64,000 nucleotides of DNA from Sulfuricella sp. GTDB lineage: Bacteria; Pseudomonadota; Gammaproteobacteria; Burkholderiales; Sulfuricellaceae. The stretch is from positions 124,001 through 188,000 of the forward strand of contig JAHFRP010000004.1 of the NCBI GenBank assembly GCA_023266195.1, read 5' to 3'. How positions within the stretch are numbered: the stretch's first letter is position 1; every line of letters begins with the position of its first letter. Below the pieces are notes generated by a model. It saw only the letters and a list, made by a program, of their open reading frames with translations. It was not told where the DNA came from and made no database searches. The position numbers and the translations under genes were made by a program. Shown here piece after piece: positions 20,517 to 31,009 of the stretch.

Positions 20517-21035
20517 TCAATGCCCGCACCAGCAGCTGCCGTCGCCGTCGCACAGCCCTCGCTGCGCCTCGGTCAGGCTCAGGGTCGAACGCACCGTCTG
20601 CCTGTTGCCGTCGAACAGCACGTTGAAACGCGCCAGCTCATTCCACTCGTCGCAATAGCGCCATTCCCACACCAGTTCGTCGCGCGCCTTGAAGTAGACG
20701 GTCCAGGCGGGCTCGGCAGGCCCCAGAATACGGGCAACCTCCTCCTCGGTCATCCCCGGCCTGATGCGGGCAAAATGCTTCGCGTCCAGCACATTCTCGA
20801 TGCGCCGCAGCTTGCCGTCCGGCCCGATATAAACCATGTAGCTATGATCTCCCATCGGCCCGCGAGGATAGGAGAGCTGCACCGAGCCCGCCGAATCCTG
20901 CCAGCGCATCGCCGGCTGCCCCATCACCCTCAACACATCGCCAAGCCGCGCTTCCCCCGGCTTGAGCCCGCTGCCGCTGTAAGCCGCGCAACCGGCCAGC
21001 AAAACAGCGAACCATAATGTTGCCAGGAATTTCAT
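20517..21035 (-). CDS. Putative lipoprotein (SmpA/BamE-like repeat architecture)
   Basis: Lipobox LLAGCAA; two GxxxxxVxxxxGxP segments; C-terminal CDGDGSCWCGH. Confidence 0.6.
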   Translation of the reverse strand: MKFLATLWFAVLLAGCAAYSGSGLKPGEARLGDVLRVMGQPAMRWQDSAGSVQLSYPRGPMGDHSYMVYIGPDGKLRRIENVLDAKHFARIRPGMTEEEVARILGPAEPAWTVYFKARDELVWEWRYCDEWNELARFNVLFDGNRQTVRSTLSLTEAQRGLCDGDGSCWCGH

Positions 21036-21077
21036 CTCGTCTCTCCCATCGCCGCATTTTTGCCACGCCGAAAAACC

Positions 21078-21112
21078 AAAAGCCCAGAGGCTAACCCCTG
21101 GGCTTTTATTTT
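21078..21112. terminator. Bidirectional hairpin terminator, probably the native terminator of the tRNA before element insertion
   Basis: AAAAGCCCAGAGGctaaCCCCTGGGCTTTTA; A/T runs on both sides. Confidence 0.7.
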
Positions 21113-21161
21113 ATGGTGGGTCCGCACGGACTTGAACCGTGGACCAAGGGATTATGAGTCC
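21109..21161. repeat. attL: duplicated 3' portion of the CAU tRNA
   Basis: Identical to 28928-28980 over 53 bp (ttttatggtgggtccgcacggacttgaaccgtggaccaagggattatgagtcc). Confidence 0.95.
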
Positions 21162-21314
21162 GAACAGGAATCATTGCATATCCAATGGTTAGATCACCCA
21201 TATTCTACAAATTCTAAATTGCACTATAGCCGAAACCCCCGCCAGTCGTGGGGTATTTTTAGAATTGTAGAAGCTTGGCGGGACTCCATCGGGGGGCTTG
21301 CGACGGTTGCGGGA

Positions 21315-21569
21315 TCAATAATGAAAACGGCATTGGGCAATCAGGATGACGCCGTTTTCGACTTTGTACACCAGCCGATGTTCCTTGGTGATTCTTCTTG
21401 ACCACCAGCCGGTGAGGTTTTCTTTCAAGGGTTCTGGCTTGCCGATGCCGTGGTGCGGATCACGGCGGATATCCCGGATCAGGTCGTTGATTTTTTCGAA
21501 TCCTCGCCCATCATGCGCTTGCCACCAGTCATAGTCGGCTGATGCACGTTTCGAAAAGACGACTTTCAA
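21315..21569 (-). CDS. yoeB: YoeB/Txe-family toxin (RelE superfamily)
   Basis: 84 aa, SKRASADYDWWQAHD...KINDLIRDIRRDPHHGIGKPEPLKENLTGWWSRRITKEHRLVYKVE...CRFHY. Confidence 0.93.
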   Translation of the reverse strand: MKVVFSKRASADYDWWQAHDGRGFEKINDLIRDIRRDPHHGIGKPEPLKENLTGWWSRRITKEHRLVYKVENGVILIAQCRFHY

Positions 21570-21814
21570 TCGATCTGTCTTTCCACGCCCTGACCGGATT
21601 CGAGTTCCTGAATACTGGCGCGCAAATCTTCCGCATTCGCCGCGGTGCTCATGAGGTGCATGGTTTCCCGCATGGATTCGAATTCCCTGGCGGACAGCAT
21701 GACAAAATCGCGGCCATCGGCTCGCGTCACGGTCAGCGGCTCACCGCTGTCGTTGATTTCCTCGACCAATTCGGTCAGGTGTTTACGGAATTGTGCAAAG
21801 GCTATGGCGTTCAT
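21566..21814 (-). CDS. yefM: YefM/Phd-family antitoxin
   Basis: 82 aa MNAIAFAQFRKHLTELVEEINDSGEPLTVTRADGRDFVMLSAREFESMRETMHLM; overlaps the toxin start by 4 bp. Confidence 0.92.
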   Translation of the reverse strand: MNAIAFAQFRKHLTELVEEINDSGEPLTVTRADGRDFVMLSAREFESMRETMHLMSTAANAEDLRASIQELESGQGVERQID

Positions 21815-21912
21815 GATCTTCCCCGATTTGCTACCGGCTTTAAGTATACCAAAACCGGTTAGCCACGGATGCACAGCGCAGGAGAATGGCGCGCCAGCGG
21901 AACTACCGAAAT

Positions 21913-22191
21913 TCAGCGTTTCAGGCCATGCAGCCTTTTCATTTCGGCCAGGCTGAAGGTGCGCCCGCCTTTTTTCTTTGCGCTGACGGCGTCTCGATAA
22001 TCGCAAGCATCTTCCTTGAGTTTGCGTTCATGCTGTTCCAGGATGGCGCGGGCTTGATTCATGACTTCTTCGGCGTCAATCCACCCTTCCGTTTCGCCGG
22101 ACTCGAAACCCTCCCTGATGGCACGGCGAATTTCCGCATCATCATCGGCGGCGGGTTGCTGCTTGCTGGTGCTGGTGATTTTCATGTTCAA
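21913..22191 (-). CDS. Small antitoxin-like / unknown protein
   Basis: 92 aa; segment AIREGFESGETEGWIDAEEVMNQARAIL resembles ParD/CopG-type antitoxin tails; overlaps the upstream ORF by 4 bp. Confidence 0.5.
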   Translation of the reverse strand: MNMKITSTSKQQPAADDDAEIRRAIREGFESGETEGWIDAEEVMNQARAILEQHERKLKEDACDYRDAVSAKKKGGRTFSLAEMKRLHGLKR

Positions 22192-22367
22192 GCGTTTTGG
22201 CTACGCACGCCGACACGATTTATGCGGCGTTTGAGGATATGCTCACGCACTTGGTCATTACTGACAAAGCGCCCGGCGTCGAGGTCGTCAAGTCCAAGTT
22301 GGACTTCCTTGTCGAACCATTCGCGGTATTCGTCCCGCTTGGCGGGTTTGCGTGGCGGGTTTTTCAT
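22188..22367 (-). CDS. Small antitoxin-like protein
   Basis: 59 aa from MKNPPRK; EVQLGLDDLDAGRFVSNDQVREHILKR resembles the 'GLxDxxaGRxvsxeev' tail of ParD-type antitoxins. Confidence 0.5.
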   Translation of the reverse strand: MKNPPRKPAKRDEYREWFDKEVQLGLDDLDAGRFVSNDQVREHILKRRINRVGVRSQNA

Positions 22368-22562
22368 GGTCTTCCCCTCGGATCGAGTTTTGATTTTACG
22401 CCCGAACCCGCCCGGTATCCATGCCCGCTTTGGTCTGATAGACTGGCAAAAATGAGGGACGCAGATGCGCCCCATGTATTCAGGATGAAACCTTGTAACG
22501 ACAAGGCTTCCGACAGAATGAAATCAACCTGAAAACACCCTGTCAGACAGCGAAAAACACCC

Positions 22563-23210
22563 ATGCCAGGCAAGAAAAGCCGTCGCCGAACACTTACGGG
22601 CAAGAGCCAGGAAGCTTCTCTAGAGAAACTCACGAAAAATGCTGAGTTGATTGATAGAGAAATTCAGGAGGAACTTTCTCGGCACGCACCGGGAAAACTT
22701 GGAGTGCTCATAAACGAGCCAGAACTAGAACTCGGACAGCGTATTCAAGATGCCCGCAGAATGGCCGGCCTGACACAGGGGGAGTTGGCTGAAAAAACCA
22801 AGCGGGTTGACGCCGAAGGGAATGGAATTTCAGGCTCCGTTATTTCACTTTATGAACGAGGCGTTAATCGGCCTGGCCCACGCGAAATCCGTATATTGTG
22901 TGAAGCCCTACGCATCTCTCCAAACCACTTAATTTATGGTGACGAAGACCCATTTGAAGGGACAGGCAAATATGAACGCTACTTGGGCTGGGCTCGTTCA
23001 GAAGCGGAGTTGTATGCTGCAATGACCTATTGCCTTACGCGATTGCATCACCATCACAAAGCGGCGGTAATGGACTTGATGATGGGGCTACTACGAGGGT
23101 GGAACAAAGATTTTGACCGGGAAATGGACGCGAAAGCAATAGAAACATATTTGCAACATGCCGATGAACTTAGGCTTGAATTAGCCAAGCAGCGCGAGGA
23201 AAACTCATAG
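22563..23210 (+). CDS. XRE-family HTH regulator (phage-repressor-like)
   Basis: LGQRIQDARRMAGLTQGELAEKTK...ISGSVISLYERGVNRPGPREIRILCEAL; visibly AT-richer than flanks. Confidence 0.85.
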   Translation: MPGKKSRRRTLTGKSQEASLEKLTKNAELIDREIQEELSRHAPGKLGVLINEPELELGQRIQDARRMAGLTQGELAEKTKRVDAEGNGISGSVISLYERGVNRPGPREIRILCEALRISPNHLIYGDEDPFEGTGKYERYLGWARSEAELYAAMTYCLTRLHHHHKAAVMDLMMGLLRGWNKDFDREMDAKAIETYLQHADELRLELAKQREENS

Positions 23211-23237
23211 GAAATCCTGAACGGTAAGCACCGAACA

Positions 23238-23272
23238 AAGCCGGTTTGCGATAAGCAGCCGGCTTTTTTTTG
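23238..23272 (+). terminator. Rho-independent terminator after the XRE gene
   Basis: AAAGCCGGtttgcgataagcagCCGGCTTTTTTTT. Confidence 0.8.
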
Positions 23273-23288
23273 CTTCACAATAAAACGC

Positions 23289-23383
23289 CTCGTTTATCAA
23301 TTAAATGATTCGTTGACAATTTAAATCAAATCGTCGTAAGATTTAATCAATAAATCATTCGTTCAATTTTAAATGGAGGTGAC
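23289..23383 (+). promoter_or_regulatory. sigma70-like promoter embedded in repeated operator-like motifs
   Basis: TTGACA (23313-23318), 18-bp spacer, TAAGAT (23337-23342); three related TCGTT..CAATT.AAAT motifs; GGAGGTGAC RBS before 23384. Confidence 0.65.
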
Positions 23384-24094
23384 ATGGCTATCAAAAATCA
23401 ACCCGTCCTCACCAAAGAGGACTTCGAAGCGGCGCTCATAGCATTGCGCCTGAGCGTATCCGAGGTGGCCCGCGACAGCGGCATACCTCGCCATCAAGTG
23501 AGTCACTTCCGCGGCTACGGCGACGGGTTGAAACCCGAGCAATCCGCCAAGCTGCGCGATTACTTTGAATCCAAGGGCGTCGAATTCACCGATGAAGATG
23601 ACGCCACCTCCCAACCTGCCGCGACCGTCCAGGGCACCCAACCCGCCGCCGTCGCAAGCCCCAGCCCCCGCCTTGATGCGGCGCTCAAGGTCGAATACTC
23701 CTTCCCCATCAGCAACACAATCCCGGATGACGTAATCGGCAACACCATGGACATCATGGAAGAAGCCGACGCCCGCTTGGTGGCGCTGTTCAAAACCAAG
23801 ATCGAGCGTGATGAAGGGTTTTTCGGCGACGGGGATTTGACCGACGAAACCAAAGCCGCACTTCAAGAGGCGTTCGCCCTGATGGCTGGCAACTACCTGG
23901 CCTTTCGGATGCTGCGCGGCTGGCGCGCCTTCAACGTCAAACCGGCGACGGAAACCCCGGAAACCGTGCGCGACATGGTTTTCGAAACTTTCAAGCAAAC
24001 CCTGATCGAATCCGGGCTGATCGACCCTGACGGCACCGCCACGGCGGAAACCGAACCGGCAACGGAAACCGAACACGAGGAGGTAACGGAATGA
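23384..24094 (+). CDS. Element protein of unknown function with N-terminal HTH-like segment
   Basis: 236 aa, good RBS; LRLSVSEVARDSGIPRHQVSHFRGYGDGLKPEQSAKLRDYF; no family recognised. Confidence 0.75.
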   Translation: MAIKNQPVLTKEDFEAALIALRLSVSEVARDSGIPRHQVSHFRGYGDGLKPEQSAKLRDYFESKGVEFTDEDDATSQPAATVQGTQPAAVASPSPRLDAALKVEYSFPISNTIPDDVIGNTMDIMEEADARLVALFKTKIERDEGFFGDGDLTDETKAALQEAFALMAGNYLAFRMLRGWRAFNVKPATETPETVRDMVFETFKQTLIESGLIDPDGTATAETEPATETEHEEVTE

Positions 24095-24231
24095 GCGCCA
24101 ATTTGCCTGTAAGCATGATTCCTTTGGTCGGGCGCGCCATGAAATCGGGCGGCTTCGTCATCGCTGTTCTGATCGGCCTGGCGCTATTCGCCGCACATCA
24201 GGCCAAGCAGCCGCCGCAGCCCGGAAAATGA
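24091..24231 (+). CDS. Small single-TM protein
   Basis: 46-aa ORF absent from the ORF track: MSANLPVSMIPLVGRAMKSGGFVIAVLIGLALFAAHQAKQPPQPGK; ATGA overlap with the preceding gene. Confidence 0.6.
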   Translation: MSANLPVSMIPLVGRAMKSGGFVIAVLIGLALFAAHQAKQPPQPGK

Positions 24232-24459
24232 ACATGCCTTTTCCTGTAGACCAATCCCAACCCCAAAACTCCCGCCGCATGTGTTTGGCGGGGCGCGACA
24301 CCGCGCCGAGCGGGGAACCCGCGCCGGGGCATTATCCCGGCGTGGGGGGGCGAGGGAACCACGCCACGCGTCGATAGCCCCATCCCTGCGCACACGCCGG
24401 GGCCGTGGACAGCGGAAAGGCGGGCCATTCTAGCTGTCAGCGATGGCCGGATTCTGCAT

Positions 24460-24672
24460 ATGGCGGAAGTTTTCTCCGGCGCCGCATCGTCGCTGGCTGA
24501 GGCCGACGCCAACGAGCGGCTGATAGCCGCCGCGCCGGATTTGCTGCATGCCTGCCGCGAACTTCTGGAGGCGGTCGAGGAGTTGAGCCGCGACCCGCAC
24601 ATGGGCGACAGCCTGCGCGAAGGGATCGAGCGCGGCCGCTCCGCAATTGCCAAAGCCGAGGGCGCCGCATGA
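24460..24672 (+). CDS. Small phage-type protein ('ANxRLIAAAPDLLHA' family)
   Basis: SLAEADANERLIAAAPDLLHACRELLEAVEEL is a frequent motif of small phage proteins; exact start uncertain. Confidence 0.6.
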   Translation: MAEVFSGAASSLAEADANERLIAAAPDLLHACRELLEAVEELSRDPHMGDSLREGIERGRSAIAKAEGAA

Positions 24673-24735
24673 GCACCCCACGCCACCCACAAATGACCAA
24701 CTGATCGAAACCACCTGTAGGAGCAAGCCGCCGCC

Positions 24736-24993
24736 ATGAACCGCAATCAACGCCGCACCCATCGGGAAAAGCTTACCCACTCCCTGACCAAACAAACCTG
24801 TGTGCTATGGGTGCCGGAAGAAAAGGGCTACCTGGCCGATTTCTCGCCCCGCCAATTCCGCGTAATGGACAACCCGGCACTCGCCCGGCACTACACCGAG
24901 GATGAAGCGGCCAGCGCGGCGCTGTCATTCCGGGAAGTCACCGGCATGCGCGCCGCGGTGCGCCCCTACTACCCACAGAACACCGTTCACTAA
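24736..24993 (+). CDS. Hypothetical small protein
   Basis: 85-aa ORF collinear with the rep operon. Confidence 0.5.
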   Translation: MNRNQRRTHREKLTHSLTKQTCVLWVPEEKGYLADFSPRQFRVMDNPALARHYTEDEAASAALSFREVTGMRAAVRPYYPQNTVH

Positions 24994-25001
24994 GCCGCAC
25001 C

Positions 25002-26792
25002 ATGGATGCGCGCACCGTAACGCACCTGTCCCAGGACTCTCGCGCCCGGCTGCGGGCGATATCAGACGACCCACACGAACGGGAATTTGTTGCCGATATT
25101 CTCAAGCCGATACCGAGCAGCTTTCACCCCAAGCTGTTGCGCGGCTACGAAACAAGGCACCGGGTACAAGGCCAGCAACAGGCCAATCTTTACATGCTGG
25201 GAATGAAAGAATTGTTTCCGGCGCGCGGCCTGAACTTCGCCGCTGACGATGATGAAATTGTTCAACTGGCGAAAAAAGCCGCCCAGGAAGCCCGCGCAGA
25301 TTTGCCGCATGGGGTGAGCGAAGGCACCTTGCGCGGGATGTTGGCCCGCATCGCCGAGCGCTATGCAATCGCCCTGCCAAACTGCGATGAATTGCCTCAA
25401 ATCGTGGCGCGCATGACATCTGAAAAATGGTGGCGCAAACGCCTACGCAAGCACTTCGTAAAAATCGAGCATGCGGCGATCAAAGCCGGTTTCGTGCACA
25501 ACAAAGCCGGGCGCTATGTTTCGGATGAAACCGCAAAGCGCCGCCAAGCGCACAAGCGGAAAAGCGCCCGCATGTTGGAACGCATGGAGGCCGTCAACGA
25601 GGCGGGCGATACCTTCACTTTGGCCGAGTTGTCAGCCAAGAATGTCAGCAACCCCGCAAACCGCCGCGCCGAACTTATGACCCGAGTTCGCGGCACCGAA
25701 GAATATTCCAAGCTCATCGGATACGTCGGGCTATTTCTCACCATCACCACGCCCAGCCGGTTCCATGCCCGTCATCATGACGGCACCTCAAACGCCAACT
25801 ATGACGGCACCCGCCCGGACAGGGCGCAAAACTATTTGCGGAAAAAGGTATGGGATCGCGCACAAGCCAAACTGGAACGCGATGGCATAGAGTATTTCGG
25901 CCTGCGCGTGGTAGAACCGCACCACGACGGCACCCCACACTGGCACATGCTGGCTTTCGTCAATCCTGACCACGCCGACGCACTGATTACCACCTTGCGC
26001 GACTACGCGCTGGCGGAAAGCCCGCACGAGCCCGGCGCACAGGAACGCCGCTTCACCGTCGAGCGCATAGACCCGGCGAAAGGCACCGCAGCCGGGTACG
26101 TTGCAAAATACATCGCCAAGAACGTCGATGGCGCTCACGTTGGCATGGACTACGAAGGCGAATGCGACGCCACGGCAGGCGCGGCACGTGTCGAAGCCTG
26201 GGCCAGTCTTTACGGCATCCGCCAATTTCAATTTTTCGGTACTTCCGCCATCACGCTTTGGCGCGCCGCCGACCGCGGCGACTGGTGCGCGTTCATGAAA
26301 GTGCAACGGGAGGGCGCAACCAGGCTTAAACCGCTTTGGGAAGACCGCGAAAGCGCCAGTTACCCAGGCGAAACGGTCAAGCGGGTGCGAGGCGTTGAAA
26401 CCAAGGGCGACGGCATTGCAATCGTGACCCGCATTCACGAATGGGAAATCCGCGAGAGCGAAAGCGCAAAACGCACCCGGCTGGAATGGAAAAAAGCCGT
26501 TCCACGGGGCGGGGTTGGTTTGCCTTGGACTCGTGTAAATAACTCTACGGACACCGCCAATCATGGCCATGAACGCGAGGAACCACTAACTTATGGCTCA
26601 GAAAACAGCCCACGTTACGACATGGGCGGAATGAATTTCTGGAAGTGCCAGGACGGAACCGTAATTTGCATTCCGAGTGCAGGTTTTGCGGTGGGAAGCT
26701 TCGAAAAAGAGGAGAGAAAAAGGGTTTCGCCGCCCGGCATGGCCGCCAAGTCACGCCGGGAAGCTGGCCGCGTAGGAAGGCGGCTTGAATGA
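25002..26792 (+). CDS. HUH endonuclease replication initiation protein, P2 GpA-like
   Basis: EPHHDGTPHWHMLAFV (HUH-type HxH) and GTAAGYVAKYIAKNVDG (YxxxY catalytic motif). Confidence 0.9.
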   Translation: MDARTVTHLSQDSRARLRAISDDPHEREFVADILKPIPSSFHPKLLRGYETRHRVQGQQQANLYMLGMKELFPARGLNFAADDDEIVQLAKKAAQEARADLPHGVSEGTLRGMLARIAERYAIALPNCDELPQIVARMTSEKWWRKRLRKHFVKIEHAAIKAGFVHNKAGRYVSDETAKRRQAHKRKSARMLERMEAVNEAGDTFTLAELSAKNVSNPANRRAELMTRVRGTEEYSKLIGYVGLFLTITTPSRFHARHHDGTSNANYDGTRPDRAQNYLRKKVWDRAQAKLERDGIEYFGLRVVEPHHDGTPHWHMLAFVNPDHADALITTLRDYALAESPHEPGAQERRFTVERIDPAKGTAAGYVAKYIAKNVDGAHVGMDYEGECDATAGAARVEAWASLYGIRQFQFFGTSAITLWRAADRGDWCAFMKVQREGATRLKPLWEDRESASYPGETVKRVRGVETKGDGIAIVTRIHEWEIRESESAKRTRLEWKKAVPRGGVGLPWTRVNNSTDTANHGHEREEPLTYGSENSPRYDMGGMNFWKCQDGTVICIPSAGFAVGSFEKEERKRVSPPGMAAKSRREAGRVGRRLE

Positions 26793-27478
26793 AAAATAGC
26801 ACAGGTCAGAAAAAGCGCAAGAACATTCCTCCTGCCCCCAGCAATAAGACCCGCTGGGCCTACTACATGCAGGCCATTGAACCGAAGGACGAAGCCATAA
26901 ACAGGGCATTCCCCGGCTACCACCCTCAATGGGTGGCAATGTCCCAAGCCATGAACATCACAGGCGAAAATTTCCGCTGGATGAGGCTAAATCTTGGTCT
27001 GGCCATCAAGCAATGTGGGGCTTACCTGAGGGTTGCCCCTTCCACCGTGCGACGCTGGGAAGCCGGTACGGCGCCGGTGCCATTCACCGCCTTTGAATTG
27101 CTGCGCCTGATTACGAGCAGCGCCTTTTCCAAACTCACGCATCACCGCTGGGACGGCTGGTTTATCAATCTGCATGACGGCGCGTTAGTTTCACCAGACA
27201 ACGCCATCACGGTCACGCCGGAAGATATAAACCTCGTTTGGCTCATGCAAAGCAAGATCGCCAGGCTTGAGGCTGAAAACAGATCGATGGAAAAAACGAT
27301 CAGCCAGTTGCAAGCGGAAAACACCCGCTTGCGCGGGATGTTCCTCAGCCAGGGCGTAACCGCCGAACTCGCCGCCATGCATGAACGAATCGGAAACCTG
27401 CTGACCAGAATCAACACCGCCGAAATTCTGCCTTTCGCAAAACCCGAACTCAACCAACAAGAGGAGGCCGCAGCATGA
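26789..27478 (+). CDS. Phage-type HTH protein (DUF3653-like) with C-terminal coiled coil
   Basis: AYLRVAPSTVRRWEAG...HHRWDGWFINLHDGALVSPDN; ATGA overlap with rep; heptad-like C-terminus. Confidence 0.65.
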   Translation: MKNSTGQKKRKNIPPAPSNKTRWAYYMQAIEPKDEAINRAFPGYHPQWVAMSQAMNITGENFRWMRLNLGLAIKQCGAYLRVAPSTVRRWEAGTAPVPFTAFELLRLITSSAFSKLTHHRWDGWFINLHDGALVSPDNAITVTPEDINLVWLMQSKIARLEAENRSMEKTISQLQAENTRLRGMFLSQGVTAELAAMHERIGNLLTRINTAEILPFAKPELNQQEEAAA

Positions 27479-27648
27479 AACCAACGATCCACCTGAAACC
27501 AGGCGAAACAGCATCCGCCGCGATACTCCGGTTACACAAGCATATCCGGCGCATGAATCCAAGTTATCAGCCGACGCCCGGCTATGCAGCCGGGGCCAAA
27601 AACAAACTGGCGGCGGCGCGCCCCGCCAATTTGCGCTTGGTGAAGTAG
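27475..27648 (+). CDS. Small basic protein
   Basis: 57-aa ORF MKPTIHLKPGETASAAILRLHKHIRRMNPSYQPTPGYAAG...; ATGA overlap with the preceding gene. Confidence 0.5.
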   Translation: MKPTIHLKPGETASAAILRLHKHIRRMNPSYQPTPGYAAGAKNKLAAARPANLRLVK

Positions 27649-27656
27649 GGACAGCG

Positions 27657-27875
27657 ATGTTTCTCACCAAGGATCAACTCGTCGAATTGACCGGGAGAAA
27701 ACGCACCTCATCCCAGCGCAAGTGGCTGAACGATCACTGCTGGCGCTTTGAAGAAAACGCAGTCGGGCGGATCATCGTACTGGCGGCTTACGTGGAAGCC
27801 AAGTTAGGCTGCGGACAGCAGCAGGAACCCGAAGCTTACCGGCCAAATTTTGAAGCCCTCAGAAAGCGCATTTAA
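27657..27875 (+). CDS. DUF4224-like small phage protein
   Basis: MFLTKDQLVELTGRKRTSSQRKWLNDHCWRFEEN; directly upstream of integrase. Confidence 0.75.
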   Translation: MFLTKDQLVELTGRKRTSSQRKWLNDHCWRFEENAVGRIIVLAAYVEAKLGCGQQQEPEAYRPNFEALRKRI

Positions 27876-27884
27876 TTATCCGCC

Positions 27885-28862
27885 ATGGGTCGCCGCAGGC
27901 AAAACAATCACGACCTACCGCCACGCCTTCACAAGAAGGGCGACGCGTATTATTACGTCACCAGTACAGCGCCCCGCCAATGGTTAAAATTGGGGAAAGA
28001 CCTAGCGGCGGCAAAGCTGGAATGGGCGAAACTTGAGGGCGAACAGTTAGACGACAGCGACAAATCATTTGCAGCAATTGCAAAGCGCTACCAGAAGGAA
28101 GTCATCCCGACCAAGGCACCACAGACGCAGCAAGGCAATGTCAAGGAACTGGCAAACCTGTTGAGCGCTTTCGGCCACATGCCGATCGACGCCATAAAGC
28201 CGCAGCATGTCCAACAGTACATGACAATTCGCGGGCAAGCGGCAAAGGTCCGCGCGAATCGGGAAAAAGCGCTGTTCAGCCACATTTTCAACTTTGCCAG
28301 ATCACAGGGATACACCGACGCCACGAACCCTTGCCAAGGCATCAAGGGATTCAGGGAGGCGGGACGGGATCGCTATATCGAGAATGATGAGTATCTAGCC
28401 GTTTGGGAAAAGGCCCATTACACCGTTCAAGATGCGATGGACCTGGCATATCTCACCGGACAACGCCCGGCAGACGTGCTCAAGCTGGATCGCGCCGACA
28501 TCAAGGACGGTTTTCTATGGATCACCCAAAACAAAACCGGCAAGAAGCTGCGAATTCAGATAACAGGGGAACTCGACAATACGATAAATCGCATCCTAAC
28601 TAGGCCTCGACCCATCAGCAGCGCGGCATTGATTCAGGATGACAAGGGGCATCGCCTCACTTATTGCGCTTTGCGCTCTCGTTTCGACAAGGCGCGGGAA
28701 CTCGCAAAAGTCAGTTTCCAATTCCGCGATATCCGTGCGAAATCCGCCACCGACACCGACGACCTTGCACATGCTCAGAAGCTCTTGGGGCACAAAAATC
28801 GCGGCATGACTGAACACTACACCAGGAACAAAATAGGCGAAAAGGTTAAGCCGCTAAAATGA
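27885..28862 (+). CDS. int: Phage-type tyrosine integrase
   Basis: YLTGQRPADVLKLDRADI, FRDIRAKSATD, HAQKLLGHKNRGMTEHYTR; adjacent to the tRNA att site. Confidence 0.95.
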   Translation: MGRRRQNNHDLPPRLHKKGDAYYYVTSTAPRQWLKLGKDLAAAKLEWAKLEGEQLDDSDKSFAAIAKRYQKEVIPTKAPQTQQGNVKELANLLSAFGHMPIDAIKPQHVQQYMTIRGQAAKVRANREKALFSHIFNFARSQGYTDATNPCQGIKGFREAGRDRYIENDEYLAVWEKAHYTVQDAMDLAYLTGQRPADVLKLDRADIKDGFLWITQNKTGKKLRIQITGELDNTINRILTRPRPISSAALIQDDKGHRLTYCALRSRFDKARELAKVSFQFRDIRAKSATDTDDLAHAQKLLGHKNRGMTEHYTRNKIGEKVKPLK

Positions 28863-28892
28863 GAATTGTAGAAAAACAGCCGGTTTTTGTAG

Positions 28893-28927
28893 AAAACGGC
28901 TTAGAGCGCCAACCCTAAGCCGTTGTT

Positions 28928-28931
<4 letters not shown>
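28893..28931. terminator. Element-borne bidirectional terminator between int and the tRNA 3' end
   Basis: AACGGCTTAgagcgccaacccTAAGCCGTTgTTTTTT; A-rich on the opposite side (read as T-run on minus strand). Confidence 0.7.
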
Positions 28932-29009
<78 letters not shown>

Positions 29010-29041
29010 GTAACTCTGCGCCTAACGGCGCCAGGCCTTGC

Positions 29042-30925
<1,884 letters not shown>

Positions 30926-31009
30926 AACAATTTGTTCCAACTAAAGATTTCGGTGGAAAAAAGGGTTAGATTATACACTAATTTCAGCCGGTTTGGCCAG
31001 TTCTTATCC

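Noticed and set aside
21121-21195. Second complete tRNA at the left repeat
   Set aside because: Only the 3' part through the anticodon loop is present; the sequence after 21161 does not form the 5' half.
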